Source: Methylobacillus sp. (lineage in GTDB: Bacteria; Pseudomonadota; Gammaproteobacteria; Burkholderiales; Burkholderiaceae_C). From it: a stretch of DNA of 43,512 bases. The notes beneath the pieces were generated by a model that was not told where the DNA came from, ran no database searches, and worked only from the letters and a program-made list of their open reading frames with translations. Location of the stretch: the NCBI GenBank assembly GCA_018607835.1, contig JABBAS010000004.1, forward strand, positions 16,744 to 60,255. Reading direction: 5' to 3'. Position numbers and translations under genes: made by a program. Below are positions 1-7,940 of the stretch, in pieces. Position 1 is the first letter of the stretch. Every line of letters begins with the position of its first letter.

Positions 1-27
1 CAGGCAGACCAGGCAGACCAGGCAGAC
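1..27 (+). repeat. 9-bp in-frame tandem repeat in the bchD linker
   Basis: Three perfect copies of CAGGCAGAC encode (Gln-Ala-Asp)x3 in the bchD frame. The array is cut by the window start, so the copy number is a minimum. It lies in the low-complexity linker between the AAA+ and vWA domains, where length variation is usually tolerated. Confidence 0.8.
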
Positions 28-921
28 CCTCAGTCCCCCTCTCCGGCCGATTTGCAGGAACTGGTCGTGGCCGCCGCATTGGCGAGCCTACCGAATGATG
101 TCTTAGACCGGCTCTTAACGCAGGCGGGTCGAAACCAAGGGCATACGTCAGGTCGAAGCGGCCAAGCCAAAGCGGGCGTGCAGCGGGGGAGGCCTCTGCC
201 GCCACGCCCTGGGCCTCCCGGGGGGCACGCGCGCTTGCATGTGTTGGCCACCTTGCGCGCCGCCGCGCCTAAGCAGCGCCTACGTGCGGGTGCACAGCCG
301 GGACGCGTGGCTATTCGTGCCGAAGACTTTCATGTGCACCGCTACCAACAGCGCAGTGCAAGTTGTCTGATTTTTGCTTTAGATGCCTCGGGGTCTGCCG
401 CCCTGAATCGATTAGCGGAGGCCAAGGGCGCCGTCGAGCGCTTGTTGCAAGCATCTTATGCCCGACGCGATAGCGTGTGCATCGTGGCATTTAGGGGCGC
501 CCGTGCCGACTTGTTGTTGCCGATGACGCGCTCACTGGTGCGCGCGAAGCGTGCCATGACTGGCTTGCCGGGTGGGGGCGGTACGCCATTGGCCTCGGCG
601 CTGCAGTTGTCGGTATCGCAGGCAACGCAGTTGCAAAGACAAGGCGTGACGCCGCTGTTAGTCGTACTGAGTGACGGTCGGGCTAATGTGGACTTAGCGG
701 GCCGAGGTGGGCGCTCGCAGGCCTTGTTAGATACCCAAACGTGGTGTGCACAGTGGCGCTTAAATGGCCATCGCTCGTTGTGGATCGATACGTCTGCACA
801 GCCCGATGCCCAGGTTCGCAGTTTGGCCGATGCCATGGGGGCGGGCTACCTGCCCATGCCCCAAGCGCAAGCAGAGCGTATCGCGTCGGCGATGGATAAC
901 CTGAGGCGGGGCGACGCTTAG
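1..921 (+). CDS. bchD: Magnesium chelatase subunit D, 3' part (5' end outside window)
   Basis: This is the ATPase-associated D subunit of Mg-chelatase, which works with BchI and BchH to insert Mg2+ into protoporphyrin IX, the first committed step of bacteriochlorophyll synthesis. The reading frame is open from base 1, so the start lies upstream of the window. Seen here are the end of a linker (a QAD triplet repeat, then a Pro/Gly/Arg-rich stretch) and a complete C-terminal von Willebrand A (integrin I) domain. The MIDAS signature DASGS lies near 382-396, the glycine-rich GGGGTPLA near 571-594 and the LSDGRANV strand near 667-690. The N-terminal AAA+ domain is missing only because of the window edge. 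bchO begins one base after the stop, so the two are probably co-transcribed; bchI would be expected just upstream. Confidence 0.93.
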   Translation, partial: QADQADQADPQSPSPADLQELVVAAALASLPNDVLDRLLTQAGRNQGHTSGRSGQAKAGVQRGRPLPPRPGPPGGHARLHVLATLRAAAPKQRLRAGAQPGRVAIRAEDFHVHRYQQRSASCLIFALDASGSAALNRLAEAKGAVERLLQASYARRDSVCIVAFRGARADLLLPMTRSLVRAKRAMTGLPGGGGTPLASALQLSVSQATQLQRQGVTPLLVVLSDGRANVDLAGRGGRSQALLDTQTWCAQWRLNGHRSLWIDTSAQPDAQVRSLADAMGAGYLPMPQAQAERIASAMDNLRRGDA

Positions 922-922
922 G

Positions 923-1810
923 ATGTTTGATCGCTTGTATCCCGGGATGCCGTGGGGTAGCTACCGTGATCGCTGGCCGCTTGCGGAGGCGAGTCGGTTT
1001 GTGGTGGCAGGCGGCCGGACTTGGCACGTTCAGATCAGTGGGCAAGGGCCGTGCTTATTGCTCTTGCATGGGACCGGTTCGGGTAGCTTTAGCTGGCGCG
1101 GGTTGATACCGATACTCAGCCGCCATTTCCGGGTCGTCGCCCCCGATTTACCGGGTCATGTATTCACCACCCGAGGAGCCACGGACGGGCTATCTTTGAA
1201 TGGCATGAGTGACGGGCTTTGTGCGCTCATACGCCAGCTCAACCTGCAGCCCTCGGTACTTGTTGGGCACTCTGCGGGGGCGGCAATTGCCGCCAACATG
1301 GTGCTGCGTGACGACACGTTGTCAACCGCGCACCTGATAGGGATGAACCCCGCTTGGTTGCCCCTGCCGGGCTTGTCAACGTGGCTTTTCGGGCCAGCCG
1401 CCAAGCTGGCGGCGATCAACCCCTTGTCTGCATGGGCAACCGCTAAGTTGGCCAAAAGACCCTCATTTCTGGCGAAGTCACTGGCACAAACGGGCTCGGT
1501 ACTGAGCGAGGAGGGGATGGCGCTGTATCAGACGGTGTTCAGCCATTCTGGCCACGTTCACAGCGTCTTGGGCATGATGGCATCGTGGCAGTTGGCACCG
1601 TTGTCGGACGCACTTGCAAGGATAAAAAACCCGGTTTCTATTTTTGTCGGGTTAAACGACCAGACGATTCCGCCCGCACTGGCTGAGCAGGCCTGCAAGG
1701 TGATGCCGCAGGCGGTGCTTCACCAGCAGCCGCAGCTGGGCCATTTGGCTCATGAGGAACGGCCAGAAGCCAGCGCCAACGCTGTTTTAAGCGCGTGCGG
1801 CGTTATTTAG
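923..1810 (+). CDS. bchO: BchO, Mg-chelatase-associated alpha/beta hydrolase-fold protein
   Basis: A 295-residue alpha/beta hydrolase-fold protein of the BchO family, which is found beside bchID in most purple-bacterial clusters; its exact reaction is not established. The oxyanion-hole strand LLLLHGTGSG is near residues 45-54 and the nucleophile elbow GHSAGA is at residues 115-120 (Ser117). A late His lies in QLGHLAHEE near the C terminus, and a conserved Asp lies in VGLNDQTIPP. The start ATG at 923 follows the bchD stop directly, which suggests translational coupling. Its 3' end overlaps the convergent cobalamin-binding gene by 8 bp. Confidence 0.9.
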   Translation: MFDRLYPGMPWGSYRDRWPLAEASRFVVAGGRTWHVQISGQGPCLLLLHGTGSGSFSWRGLIPILSRHFRVVAPDLPGHVFTTRGATDGLSLNGMSDGLCALIRQLNLQPSVLVGHSAGAAIAANMVLRDDTLSTAHLIGMNPAWLPLPGLSTWLFGPAAKLAAINPLSAWATAKLAKRPSFLAKSLAQTGSVLSEEGMALYQTVFSHSGHVHSVLGMMASWQLAPLSDALARIKNPVSIFVGLNDQTIPPALAEQACKVMPQAVLHQQPQLGHLAHEERPEASANAVLSACGVI

Positions 1811-2633
1811 AAGCGTAGCGCTTCAGCGTGTGCAACACCTCCAACGGATCATTTGAAATCGCATCGGCACCGAACAGCTCGGGTGTGGCCTCGACCAGTG
1901 TGAAGATGGGACCGCCCAAAATGACCTTCACGTCGGGGTTCCCTGAGCTCTGTTTGAGGCGTGTGACGAGTGATTTCAAAGCAATTAGCTGCGCCTCGAT
2001 GGCGACAGAAACCCCAATGACGTCAAACCACTCATTGGCCCCCGTGCGCACCAATTCATCTTCTGTAGCGGACACATCAATCACAACGGATGCCCCCTCA
2101 CGCTTGAAGAGGTCGGCGACGATGGTGATGCCTAAAAGATGCATGGACCCGGGCGCGGCGCACAGCATGACGTGCGCCTTCTCACCCTCGCCTTGTGGCC
2201 CATCCCGGTATTCGTAGCCCAGCCGGTAGGTGATCTGGTGCATGATCGCCAAGCCGCAGGTGACATCGGTGAAGCTGCACAAGTCTTTGTCCCACAGGTG
2301 GCCCAAGTGTCTTGCGGCTGGCGTGATCAAGTCCAGAAACATACTCTGGTCGCTCACGCCCTGAGCGATCAACGCATCAACGATTGCGTTCGCCCGCAAT
2401 GAGTCGCCATCACGGCACCCTTCGGTAAATGCAATGAATTCCGGAAATGGACTATCTCGTTTTTCGGTGCTGCCCTGTGCCGCCATTTCAGACGCATAGT
2501 GCTCAGACTGCAACAACCGCGGAATGAGGTGGTCGTCTATGACGTTAACAAGGGATTCCTCGCACTCGTCATTCGCTGAGACAACACGTCCCAGCTGACC
2601 CGTGAACCCCGCTAAGCTATTTAACTTAGACAT
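1803..2633 (-). CDS. Cobalamin-binding regulator, AerR/PpaA-like (first copy)
   Basis: A 276-residue protein with the two-part layout of AerR/PpaA/CarH-type B12 proteins. A helical cap (about residues 85-140) contains LITPAARHLGHLW (Trp114) and is followed by a Rossmann-like B12-binding domain (about 150-270). The diagnostic segment PGSMHLLG puts His165 where the cobalt-ligating His sits in the family, followed by GVSV near residues 207-210 and the ILGGP strand. There is no DNA-binding domain, so an anti-repressor role through PpsR is plausible but inferred. AAGGG lies 6 bases before the ATG at 2633. No TGT-N12-ACA box is present upstream, unlike the second copy at 7941-8771. Whether this gene or the other is the functional AerR cannot be decided from sequence alone. 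Confidence 0.8.
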   Translation of the reverse strand: MSKLNSLAGFTGQLGRVVSANDECEESLVNVIDDHLIPRLLQSEHYASEMAAQGSTEKRDSPFPEFIAFTEGCRDGDSLRANAIVDALIAQGVSDQSMFLDLITPAARHLGHLWDKDLCSFTDVTCGLAIMHQITYRLGYEYRDGPQGEGEKAHVMLCAAPGSMHLLGITIVADLFKREGASVVIDVSATEDELVRTGANEWFDVIGVSVAIEAQLIALKSLVTRLKQSSGNPDVKVILGGPIFTLVEATPELFGADAISNDPLEVLHTLKRYASK

Positions 2634-2868
2634 GCCAACCCTTGAAGAAACCTAGCGTACAGACACAGGGCCTGTGATTGGGGCGATTATTCGCCAGCGT
2701 TATAGCATTCCGATCCGCTAAGTCAGTCGAATTTTAATAAGTCTAGAATATTTTTCAATACTCCAGAACCCTTTCAACTTGTCAAGGTCCTGCTTGGACG
2801 GTTTCACACATTAAGGGCTCCCGTCCCGGGTAAATACGCCCGTGCAGGCGGTGTCCCGGCCCCGCGCC
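2634..2868. other. Intergenic region upstream of the first cobalamin-binding gene
   Basis: No coding frame is convincing in these 235 bases. They contain an AT-rich stretch (about 2732-2762) that could hold the promoter of the minus-strand cobalamin-binding gene and a 13-bp palindrome CACAGGGCCTGTG at 2664-2676. A small inverted repeat GGCGA/TCGCC also lies around 2682-2695. A careful scan found no TGT-N12-ACA operator. bchP ends at the right edge, and no strong T-tract terminator is evident for it. Confidence 0.5.
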
Positions 2869-4077
2869 TCAGGCCTTGGCGAGACCCAGTAAGTGGGCCA
2901 TGTCCTTGAGAAAAATACGAACGTGGGCCATCGGGTCTTTTTTGGCGAGTTCTTTATTCATGTACGACTCAAACGTGAGTCTTTGAACATCTTTGTCTTC
3001 ACAAATCTTGACGAACTTCTCACGCCGCTTGTCGTTTTGGTACCAAAAGTACTGCATCACACCCAAAATCCAGAAGACCTTGCCGTGCTGCTTCATAAAA
3101 CGCTTGCGGCCTGCTTTGAGGTATTTTGGGTTGTCAAATTGCAACGCCTCATGCGCGGCGCGTGCCATGGTTCGCGCGCAGTCCATGGCGTAATAAATAC
3201 CTTCGCCGGAGGAGGGCGCAACCACGCCAGCCGCATCGCCAACCACCACGACGTCGCGTCCGTTGTCCCATTGCGGCAGTGGCTTTAGTGGAATGGGCGC
3301 GCCCTCACGGCGGAGTATGGGTAGATCAGAAAAGCCGGCAATTTGCCTTAAGCGGGCAGTTGCTGAGCGCAGTGAGTAGCCTTTATCGGCACTTCCCGTG
3401 CCAATGCTCATGGTCTTGCCGTGGGGAAAGACCCAGCCGTAAAAGTCTGGGGAGACCTCGCCTTGGTAGTACACATCGCAGCGTTCGCCATCGTGGTTCT
3501 CTTGCCCTAACGGTGATTGAACGATCTCGTGATAGGCGAAAACATACTTGGTCTTTTCCGCGTTGGGTATGTGTTGTCTGGCAACCTCTGAGCGCGCACC
3601 GTCCGCACCAATGACCATTCGGGTGCGCACTTTGACCGTGGCTTCTTTCTCCACGGCACCATAGACTTTTTTGTTCACGGGCTTGTAGTGCACCCACAAG
3701 CTGCCAGACGCGTCCCGCTCCACTTTCTCAAAAACGGCTTGCTGTCTGATGGCACCGGCCTCGGCGGCACGGGTACGCAAGAACTCGTCGAAGTCTTGTC
3801 GGTCGACCATACCGACAAAGCCATTGTCGATGTGGATGTCCACCTTGTTATCGGCTGGGGAAATCATGCGCGCACAGCGTATTTTCGCCACCAATAAGTC
3901 ATCGGGGATATCAAAGTCTTTAATGAGCCGTGGGGGTATGGCGCCACCACATGGCTTGGGTCGCCCTTGCCTATCGAGCAAGAGCACCCGCCAGCCTTCT
4001 ACGGCGAGCTCATTGGCCGCCGTCGCACCAGATGGACCACCGCCCACCACAACAAAGTCATATTCAATCTGGCTCAT
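2869..4077 (-). CDS. bchP: Geranylgeranyl bacteriochlorophyll reductase BchP
   Basis: BchP is an FAD-dependent reductase that converts the geranylgeranyl tail of bacteriochlorophyll a into phytyl by three NADPH-dependent reductions. The Rossmann FAD motif GGGPSGATAANELA lies at the N terminus, the family segment PKPCGGAIPP follows near residue 40, and a second FAD motif VVVGDAAGVVAPSSGEGIYYAM lies in the middle of the chain. The start chosen is the ATG at 4075-4077, which gives 402 residues and shares an ATGA with the stop of the preceding carrier gene. The longer reading from 4098 would add only seven residues with no support. It is the third gene of the bchG - orf428-like - bchP operon. Confidence 0.95.
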   Translation of the reverse strand: MSQIEYDFVVVGGGPSGATAANELAVEGWRVLLLDRQGRPKPCGGAIPPRLIKDFDIPDDLLVAKIRCARMISPADNKVDIHIDNGFVGMVDRQDFDEFLRTRAAEAGAIRQQAVFEKVERDASGSLWVHYKPVNKKVYGAVEKEATVKVRTRMVIGADGARSEVARQHIPNAEKTKYVFAYHEIVQSPLGQENHDGERCDVYYQGEVSPDFYGWVFPHGKTMSIGTGSADKGYSLRSATARLRQIAGFSDLPILRREGAPIPLKPLPQWDNGRDVVVVGDAAGVVAPSSGEGIYYAMDCARTMARAAHEALQFDNPKYLKAGRKRFMKQHGKVFWILGVMQYFWYQNDKRREKFVKICEDKDVQRLTFESYMNKELAKKDPMAHVRIFLKDMAHLLGLAKA

Positions 4078-5420
4078 GTGGTCGTTCCTTTGTTCCATAA
4101 AATATCGTTCGGTAGATTTGTCGGTTTATCAGCTGGTGTGATCTTGCGCATGTGCGATGCCACGAGGGCAGACGCTAAAAACATGAGGGCCTGGAAAATA
4201 AAGACGGACATGTACGCCAAGCGCGCATCGCCAAGCGCCGCGTGCGCCAAGTCGCTCGCCCCTGTTCCGACCAAGCCGCCCAATCCAAAAGCCACGGCTT
4301 GTGCGGCACCCCACAAGCCCATGCGCGTCCCCTCTTTACCGGGGCCTCCTTGGCCAGCGAGGCGCATCATGGTGGCAATAGCCGCGATGGAAAAAGCGCC
4401 GTTAGCGATGCCTAAGAACACGACATTGGCTTGTAGTGGCCAGGCCATCGGTGGCGCTGTTAGTGCCGACATCGCCAGTCCTACCGTGGCCAAAGCCGAT
4501 AGTGCACAGCCACTGAGCATCCATGCATGGACGGAGCCCAAGCGGCCCTTTACCCAGCGCGTACTCGCGCCTGCGACGGCCAACATGCCAATCAAAACAC
4601 CCATGTGATGCCAGCCAGACAACTGCGTGGTCTTGCCGGGTGACATGCCGTGTACCGCGCCAGCAAATGGCTCCAAGATCAGGTCTTGCGCGCTATATGC
4701 CAGCATGGAGAGGAAGACAAATATCGTGAAATTTCGCGCGACAGGTTCGGCAGAAACGTCGCGAAATGCTTCTTTAAAGTTGGCGAAGTTTTTGGTGGGC
4801 TGTGGCGCGCTCACGCCACCCTCTTTCTCCAAACCCCATAAGCACAGCGCCGTGATCGCAACGGTGAGTAAGCTGAGCCCGGCGGATACCTTGATCAATA
4901 TCTCCGGTGTGTAGGGGTCTATCAGTTTGCCCACTACGCCAGCGGTTACGGCGAAACCCATGATCATCATGAGCCACACAAGCGTTGCTGCTTGTGCGCG
5001 GCGGTTGTCGGGGACCTGCTTGGCCATGAGCGCTAACAGCGAGGTGCCGCAGGCGCTGACACCCAAACCGATCAGGCTAAACGAGAGGACGGACAGGGCG
5101 ATACCTGCCGTGGGTGCCGTGTCCATCCATACCGTAGCGATGGCCGCCATGACCCCTCCGCAAGCTAAAACGATCATGCCGCCCATCATCCAAGGGGTGC
5201 TGCGCCGACCTTTATCGGCCCCATATCCCATGCGTGGCCTAACGATTTGTACCGCGTAGTGCCACGCGACTAGAAAGCCTGGCAACAACGCGGGCATGGC
5301 CAACTCGACCACCATGATGCGGTTGAGTGTGGAGGTGGTCACCACCACAACCGCACCTAAACAGGCTTGTATCAGACCTAAGCGGGCGATTTGTAACCAC
5401 CCAAAATACGGTGCGGTCAT
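4074..5420 (-). CDS. PucC-family MFS protein (BCH2/Orf428 type)
   Basis: A 448-residue polytopic membrane protein with about twelve hydrophobic helices, of the BCH2/PucC family within the major facilitator superfamily. Family hallmarks are the STLNRIMVVELAMPA segment near residue 30, WHYAVQIVRPRMGYGAD, and the RRSTPWMMGG loop. The orf428 gene of Rhodobacter sits in the same place between bchG and bchP. Proteins of this family are thought to help deliver pigments or assemble light-harvesting complexes; the specific role of Orf428 is not settled. It is coupled by ATGA overlaps to bchG (5417-5420) and bchP (4074-4077), which ties its supply to esterification and tail reduction of bacteriochlorophyll. 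A second family member, lhaA, lies at 17668-19104. Confidence 0.88.
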   Translation of the reverse strand: MTAPYFGWLQIARLGLIQACLGAVVVVTTSTLNRIMVVELAMPALLPGFLVAWHYAVQIVRPRMGYGADKGRRSTPWMMGGMIVLACGGVMAAIATVWMDTAPTAGIALSVLSFSLIGLGVSACGTSLLALMAKQVPDNRRAQAATLVWLMMIMGFAVTAGVVGKLIDPYTPEILIKVSAGLSLLTVAITALCLWGLEKEGGVSAPQPTKNFANFKEAFRDVSAEPVARNFTIFVFLSMLAYSAQDLILEPFAGAVHGMSPGKTTQLSGWHHMGVLIGMLAVAGASTRWVKGRLGSVHAWMLSGCALSALATVGLAMSALTAPPMAWPLQANVVFLGIANGAFSIAAIATMMRLAGQGGPGKEGTRMGLWGAAQAVAFGLGGLVGTGASDLAHAALGDARLAYMSVFIFQALMFLASALVASHMRKITPADKPTNLPNDILWNKGTTT

Positions 5421-6340
5421 AGCGCCCCCATCTGGCTAAGTTGTCTCAGGCCCCAGGCGCTCACCATCATGCCGCTCACAAACAAAGGCACGCCGAATGC
5501 ACTCATTTGCAGTGCTTTGTCTATGGGGTTTTTCAAAAAGGTCGCCATCAGTGGCCATTGCATGAGACTCAAGGCAAGCACAGCGAGGGCATGCCAAGGT
5601 AGCGCCCAACTCCAAAGTAGGGCGGCGACAGCGACTTGCGGCAACCACATCATCCAGCAGGCAACGCGGGCGGCGCCTTGTGCGCCCAGTTGAACAGGCA
5701 GGGACGCAACGCCCATTTGTCTGTCACCCTCGATGGCCTTGAAGTCGTTCAATGTCATGATGCCGTGTGCGCCGACGCTGTACAGCAACGCCAGGCAGAT
5801 GGTGTCGTAGGTGGGCCATGCGCCGCCAAGCATCACGGCCGCGCCGGTTAGCCACGCCAACCCTTCATAGCTCAGTGCACACGCGGCGTTGCCAAACCAG
5901 CCGTTATTTTTTAATCGCACCGGCGGCATGCTATAGGCCCAAGACAGGGTGATGGCCAACGCACAAGCCGCAAACCCCCATGGCCCCATGAGTGTGGCCC
6001 AAGCCAGTGACAGCACCGTCCAGAAGATGGCAATGCCCAAGCCCCAACGGCCAGGCATGCGCCCGGAGGGGATGGGGCGTTGGGGTTCATTGATGGCATC
6101 GACGTGGCGATCAAACCAATCGTTGACCGCTTGGCTACTGGCACATACCAGCGGCCCTGTCAGTACCAGTCCCAGCAGTATGAGCAACCAGTTTTCGGAA
6201 AGACTTTGGCCTGAAGCGACCGTTCCACAGGCGAAAGCCCAAACGGGGGGAAACCAGGTAATGGGCTTGAGTAACTCGGCGACCGTTCTTAGCGAGGGCG
6301 TGCGCGGTGTGTCGGCGAAAGCAAGGCTGTGTGGGTCCAT
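5417..6340 (-). CDS. bchG: Bacteriochlorophyll synthase BchG
   Basis: BchG is a membrane prenyltransferase of the UbiA superfamily that esterifies bacteriochlorophyllide a with geranylgeranyl diphosphate. The 307-residue chain has the family N terminus LLKPITWFPPVWAFACG and the Asp-rich motif NDWFDRHVDAINEP (about residues 92-105). A second Asp-rich region, LNDFKAIEGDRQMG, lies near residue 200, and about eight hydrophobic segments are present. The ATG at 6338-6340 is the only usable in-frame start; an in-frame TGA lies upstream. GGAGG stands only one base from this ATG, too close for a normal Shine-Dalgarno. The predicted -10 box ends six bases before the ATG, so the message may be leaderless. 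First gene of the bchG - orf428-like - bchP operon. Confidence 0.95.
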   Translation of the reverse strand: MDPHSLAFADTPRTPSLRTVAELLKPITWFPPVWAFACGTVASGQSLSENWLLILLGLVLTGPLVCASSQAVNDWFDRHVDAINEPQRPIPSGRMPGRWGLGIAIFWTVLSLAWATLMGPWGFAACALAITLSWAYSMPPVRLKNNGWFGNAACALSYEGLAWLTGAAVMLGGAWPTYDTICLALLYSVGAHGIMTLNDFKAIEGDRQMGVASLPVQLGAQGAARVACWMMWLPQVAVAALLWSWALPWHALAVLALSLMQWPLMATFLKNPIDKALQMSAFGVPLFVSGMMVSAWGLRQLSQMGAL

Positions 6341-6346
6341 GCCTCC

Positions 6347-6374
6347 ATTATGTGAAGATGCCTGAGTTTGTCAA
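6347..6374 (-). promoter_or_regulatory. Predicted sigma70-type promoter of bchG
   Basis: On the minus strand, TTGACA (6369-6374) and CATAAT (6347-6352) are separated by 16 bp. The -35 element is part of the proximal PpsR box, so repressor and RNA polymerase would compete. Predicted initiation falls at or within a base or two of the bchG ATG. Confidence 0.6.
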
Positions 6375-6409
6375 TCAAGATTGACACTATGTGTCAATCA
6401 AAAAAGACA
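6369..6409. promoter_or_regulatory. Tandem PpsR/CrtJ operators upstream of bchG
   Basis: Two TGT-N12-ACA motifs, 6369-6386 and 6392-6409, are separated by 5 bp. The first is a perfect 8+8 inverted repeat, TGTCAATC-AA-GATTGACA. This is the established operator consensus of CrtJ/PpsR. The pair lies just upstream of bchG and just downstream of the ppsR stop. The gap is shorter than the usual 8 bp. Confidence 0.88.
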
Positions 6410-6417
6410 TTTAAGGA

Positions 6418-7812
6418 TCACGCGAGGGTGCTGTCGCTATCGGTTTCAGACAAAATGCCGAAACGGCGTAGCTTGACATAGAGACTTTGGCGTGAAAGTC
6501 CCAGCATTTCAGCGGCAGATGCCCGGTTGTTGTGCGTCAGTTCAAGCGCCGCTTCAATGCACATACGCTCAATGGTATCCACCGTTTCACCCACGATATC
6601 TTTAATGGGACGGCGTCCGACCAGCTGGGACAACTCCGCGAAGGGTGTCGGGAAGACCTCCGAGTTATTTGGCGAGGCCTGCAGCCGACGGTCCATATCT
6701 CGCACAAAAAATGCGTAGAGCGGCTCTGGTTTTGCCATGTAAACAGCAGAAACCTCGACCGGTAGGGTCATGCCTGACAGGGTTCTGATCTCCGTCGCAA
6801 AATTTCTTACGGGCAGATGCTGCTTTAGCGAGGTGTTGAAGACGCCCCAGTCGACCGCGCCGCGGAACAGCCATTTCTCTAAGGGTTGGTCTATGACTTG
6901 TGAGGCAGCAGTCAAGCCGAACAAGGCCATGCCTTCGTCGTTAATGCTCTTGATCGTCCCGCCGGTGTCGGTGAGCAGCCACCCATCCGGAAAGCTTTCC
7001 ATGGCGCTGCTCAAAATGGCTGCGGGACCGTGGCTGTCAACGGCGACTGACGCGGACTCAAGGCGGTTTAGTCGTATTAAAAATTGCGCCCCGCCTTCTT
7101 GTCTAAAGACGATGGCAGACAAGGTGAGGGTGCTCTGGTTCGAGGCGAGCTTGGCGCCACACATTTCGATTCGTCCAGTGGACAGGGCCGTACGCAGCAG
7201 AGACTCTACGTCGCCGAGGCTACTGGGATCAAAGCATTCACGAAAGTCGCGCCCGACTAAGCGCTTGCTGGCATCCTTAAACAGCGTCTGTACGCCCATA
7301 TTGGCTTCCAGAATGCGGTTGGACTTGAGGTCCACCATCAGCACCGCTTCGGGTGATGACTCAAACAACACGCGGTAGCGTGCTTCGATGTGCCGCAATC
7401 GCAGATAGTCTCGCTCCACCGATTGCTGTGTTTCCACCAAGCGACGTTGTAATTCGGCGAGTCGCTCTAAGTTGCGCCCGACCGCCAAGCGCTTACCGCC
7501 CTTTAGCGGGACCGTGATGTATTGAATGGCGGCTTCCCCGCCCGATGGCGTGGGGTGATTGACGTGGCGCCACGTCAAGGCCTTGTCGCTATCCTCATTA
7601 ACCAGTAAGTCCTGGATTTTTTGTTTGCTTTCAACCGTGACGATATCGGTCCAACGCTTGCCTAGCCACCCCTGCGTGCCTAAGGCGGCCATGGTCTCTT
7701 GTCCGGTAGAGACCTCCTCGATGACGCCTTGTTCACTGAGCGTCAAACTGACGTCCGAAACCACTCCCAACAGTGTGGAAAAAGCGGTCTCGTCGAGGTC
7801 TGTGAGGTTCAT
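6418..7812 (-). CDS. ppsR: Transcriptional repressor PpsR (CrtJ)
   Basis: PpsR/CrtJ is the aerobic repressor of photosynthesis genes. The 464-residue protein shows the family order: an N-terminal PAS-like region, a coiled/Q-linker (about 140-170, RLVETQQSVERDYLRLRHIE), PAS1 (FESSPEAVLMVDLKSNRILEAN), PAS2 (SFPDGWLLTDTGGTIKSIND) and a C-terminal Fis-type helix-turn-helix (NNRASAAEMLGLSRQSLYVKL). Cys418 in IERMCIEAAL corresponds to the redox-active Cys next to the DNA-binding domain in Rhodobacter PpsR/CrtJ; further Cys residues occur in the PAS1 region (RECFDP, EMCGAKL). A single PpsR box lies 40-57 bp upstream, so it probably autoregulates. It is downstream of aerR/ppaA on the same strand with a 128-bp gap. 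Confidence 0.95.
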   Translation of the reverse strand: MNLTDLDETAFSTLLGVVSDVSLTLSEQGVIEEVSTGQETMAALGTQGWLGKRWTDIVTVESKQKIQDLLVNEDSDKALTWRHVNHPTPSGGEAAIQYITVPLKGGKRLAVGRNLERLAELQRRLVETQQSVERDYLRLRHIEARYRVLFESSPEAVLMVDLKSNRILEANMGVQTLFKDASKRLVGRDFRECFDPSSLGDVESLLRTALSTGRIEMCGAKLASNQSTLTLSAIVFRQEGGAQFLIRLNRLESASVAVDSHGPAAILSSAMESFPDGWLLTDTGGTIKSINDEGMALFGLTAASQVIDQPLEKWLFRGAVDWGVFNTSLKQHLPVRNFATEIRTLSGMTLPVEVSAVYMAKPEPLYAFFVRDMDRRLQASPNNSEVFPTPFAELSQLVGRRPIKDIVGETVDTIERMCIEAALELTHNNRASAAEMLGLSRQSLYVKLRRFGILSETDSDSTLA

Positions 7813-7851
7813 TGATAGTTTTGCGAATATAAATAAGAGGACACTGATATA

Positions 7852-7869
7852 TGTAAGCGGAAGTTTACA
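7852..7869. promoter_or_regulatory. Single PpsR box upstream of ppsR
   Basis: TGTAAGCGGAAGTTTACA matches TGT-N12-ACA with arms TGTAA/TTACA. It is 40-57 bp upstream of the ppsR start and about 70 bp downstream of the aerR/ppaA stop. This fits PpsR binding to its own promoter. No second box within 30 bp was found. Confidence 0.7.
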
Positions 7870-7940
7870 GATAAACGTAGCGTGTGCGTAGTCATTCGCA
7901 AATTAAGAGTTGGTTATGGGGTTTGACGTCATGTTTATGG

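Noticed and set aside
3126-3614. Plus-strand frame opposite bchP
   Set aside because: Arg-rich shadow translation of a well-conserved gene.
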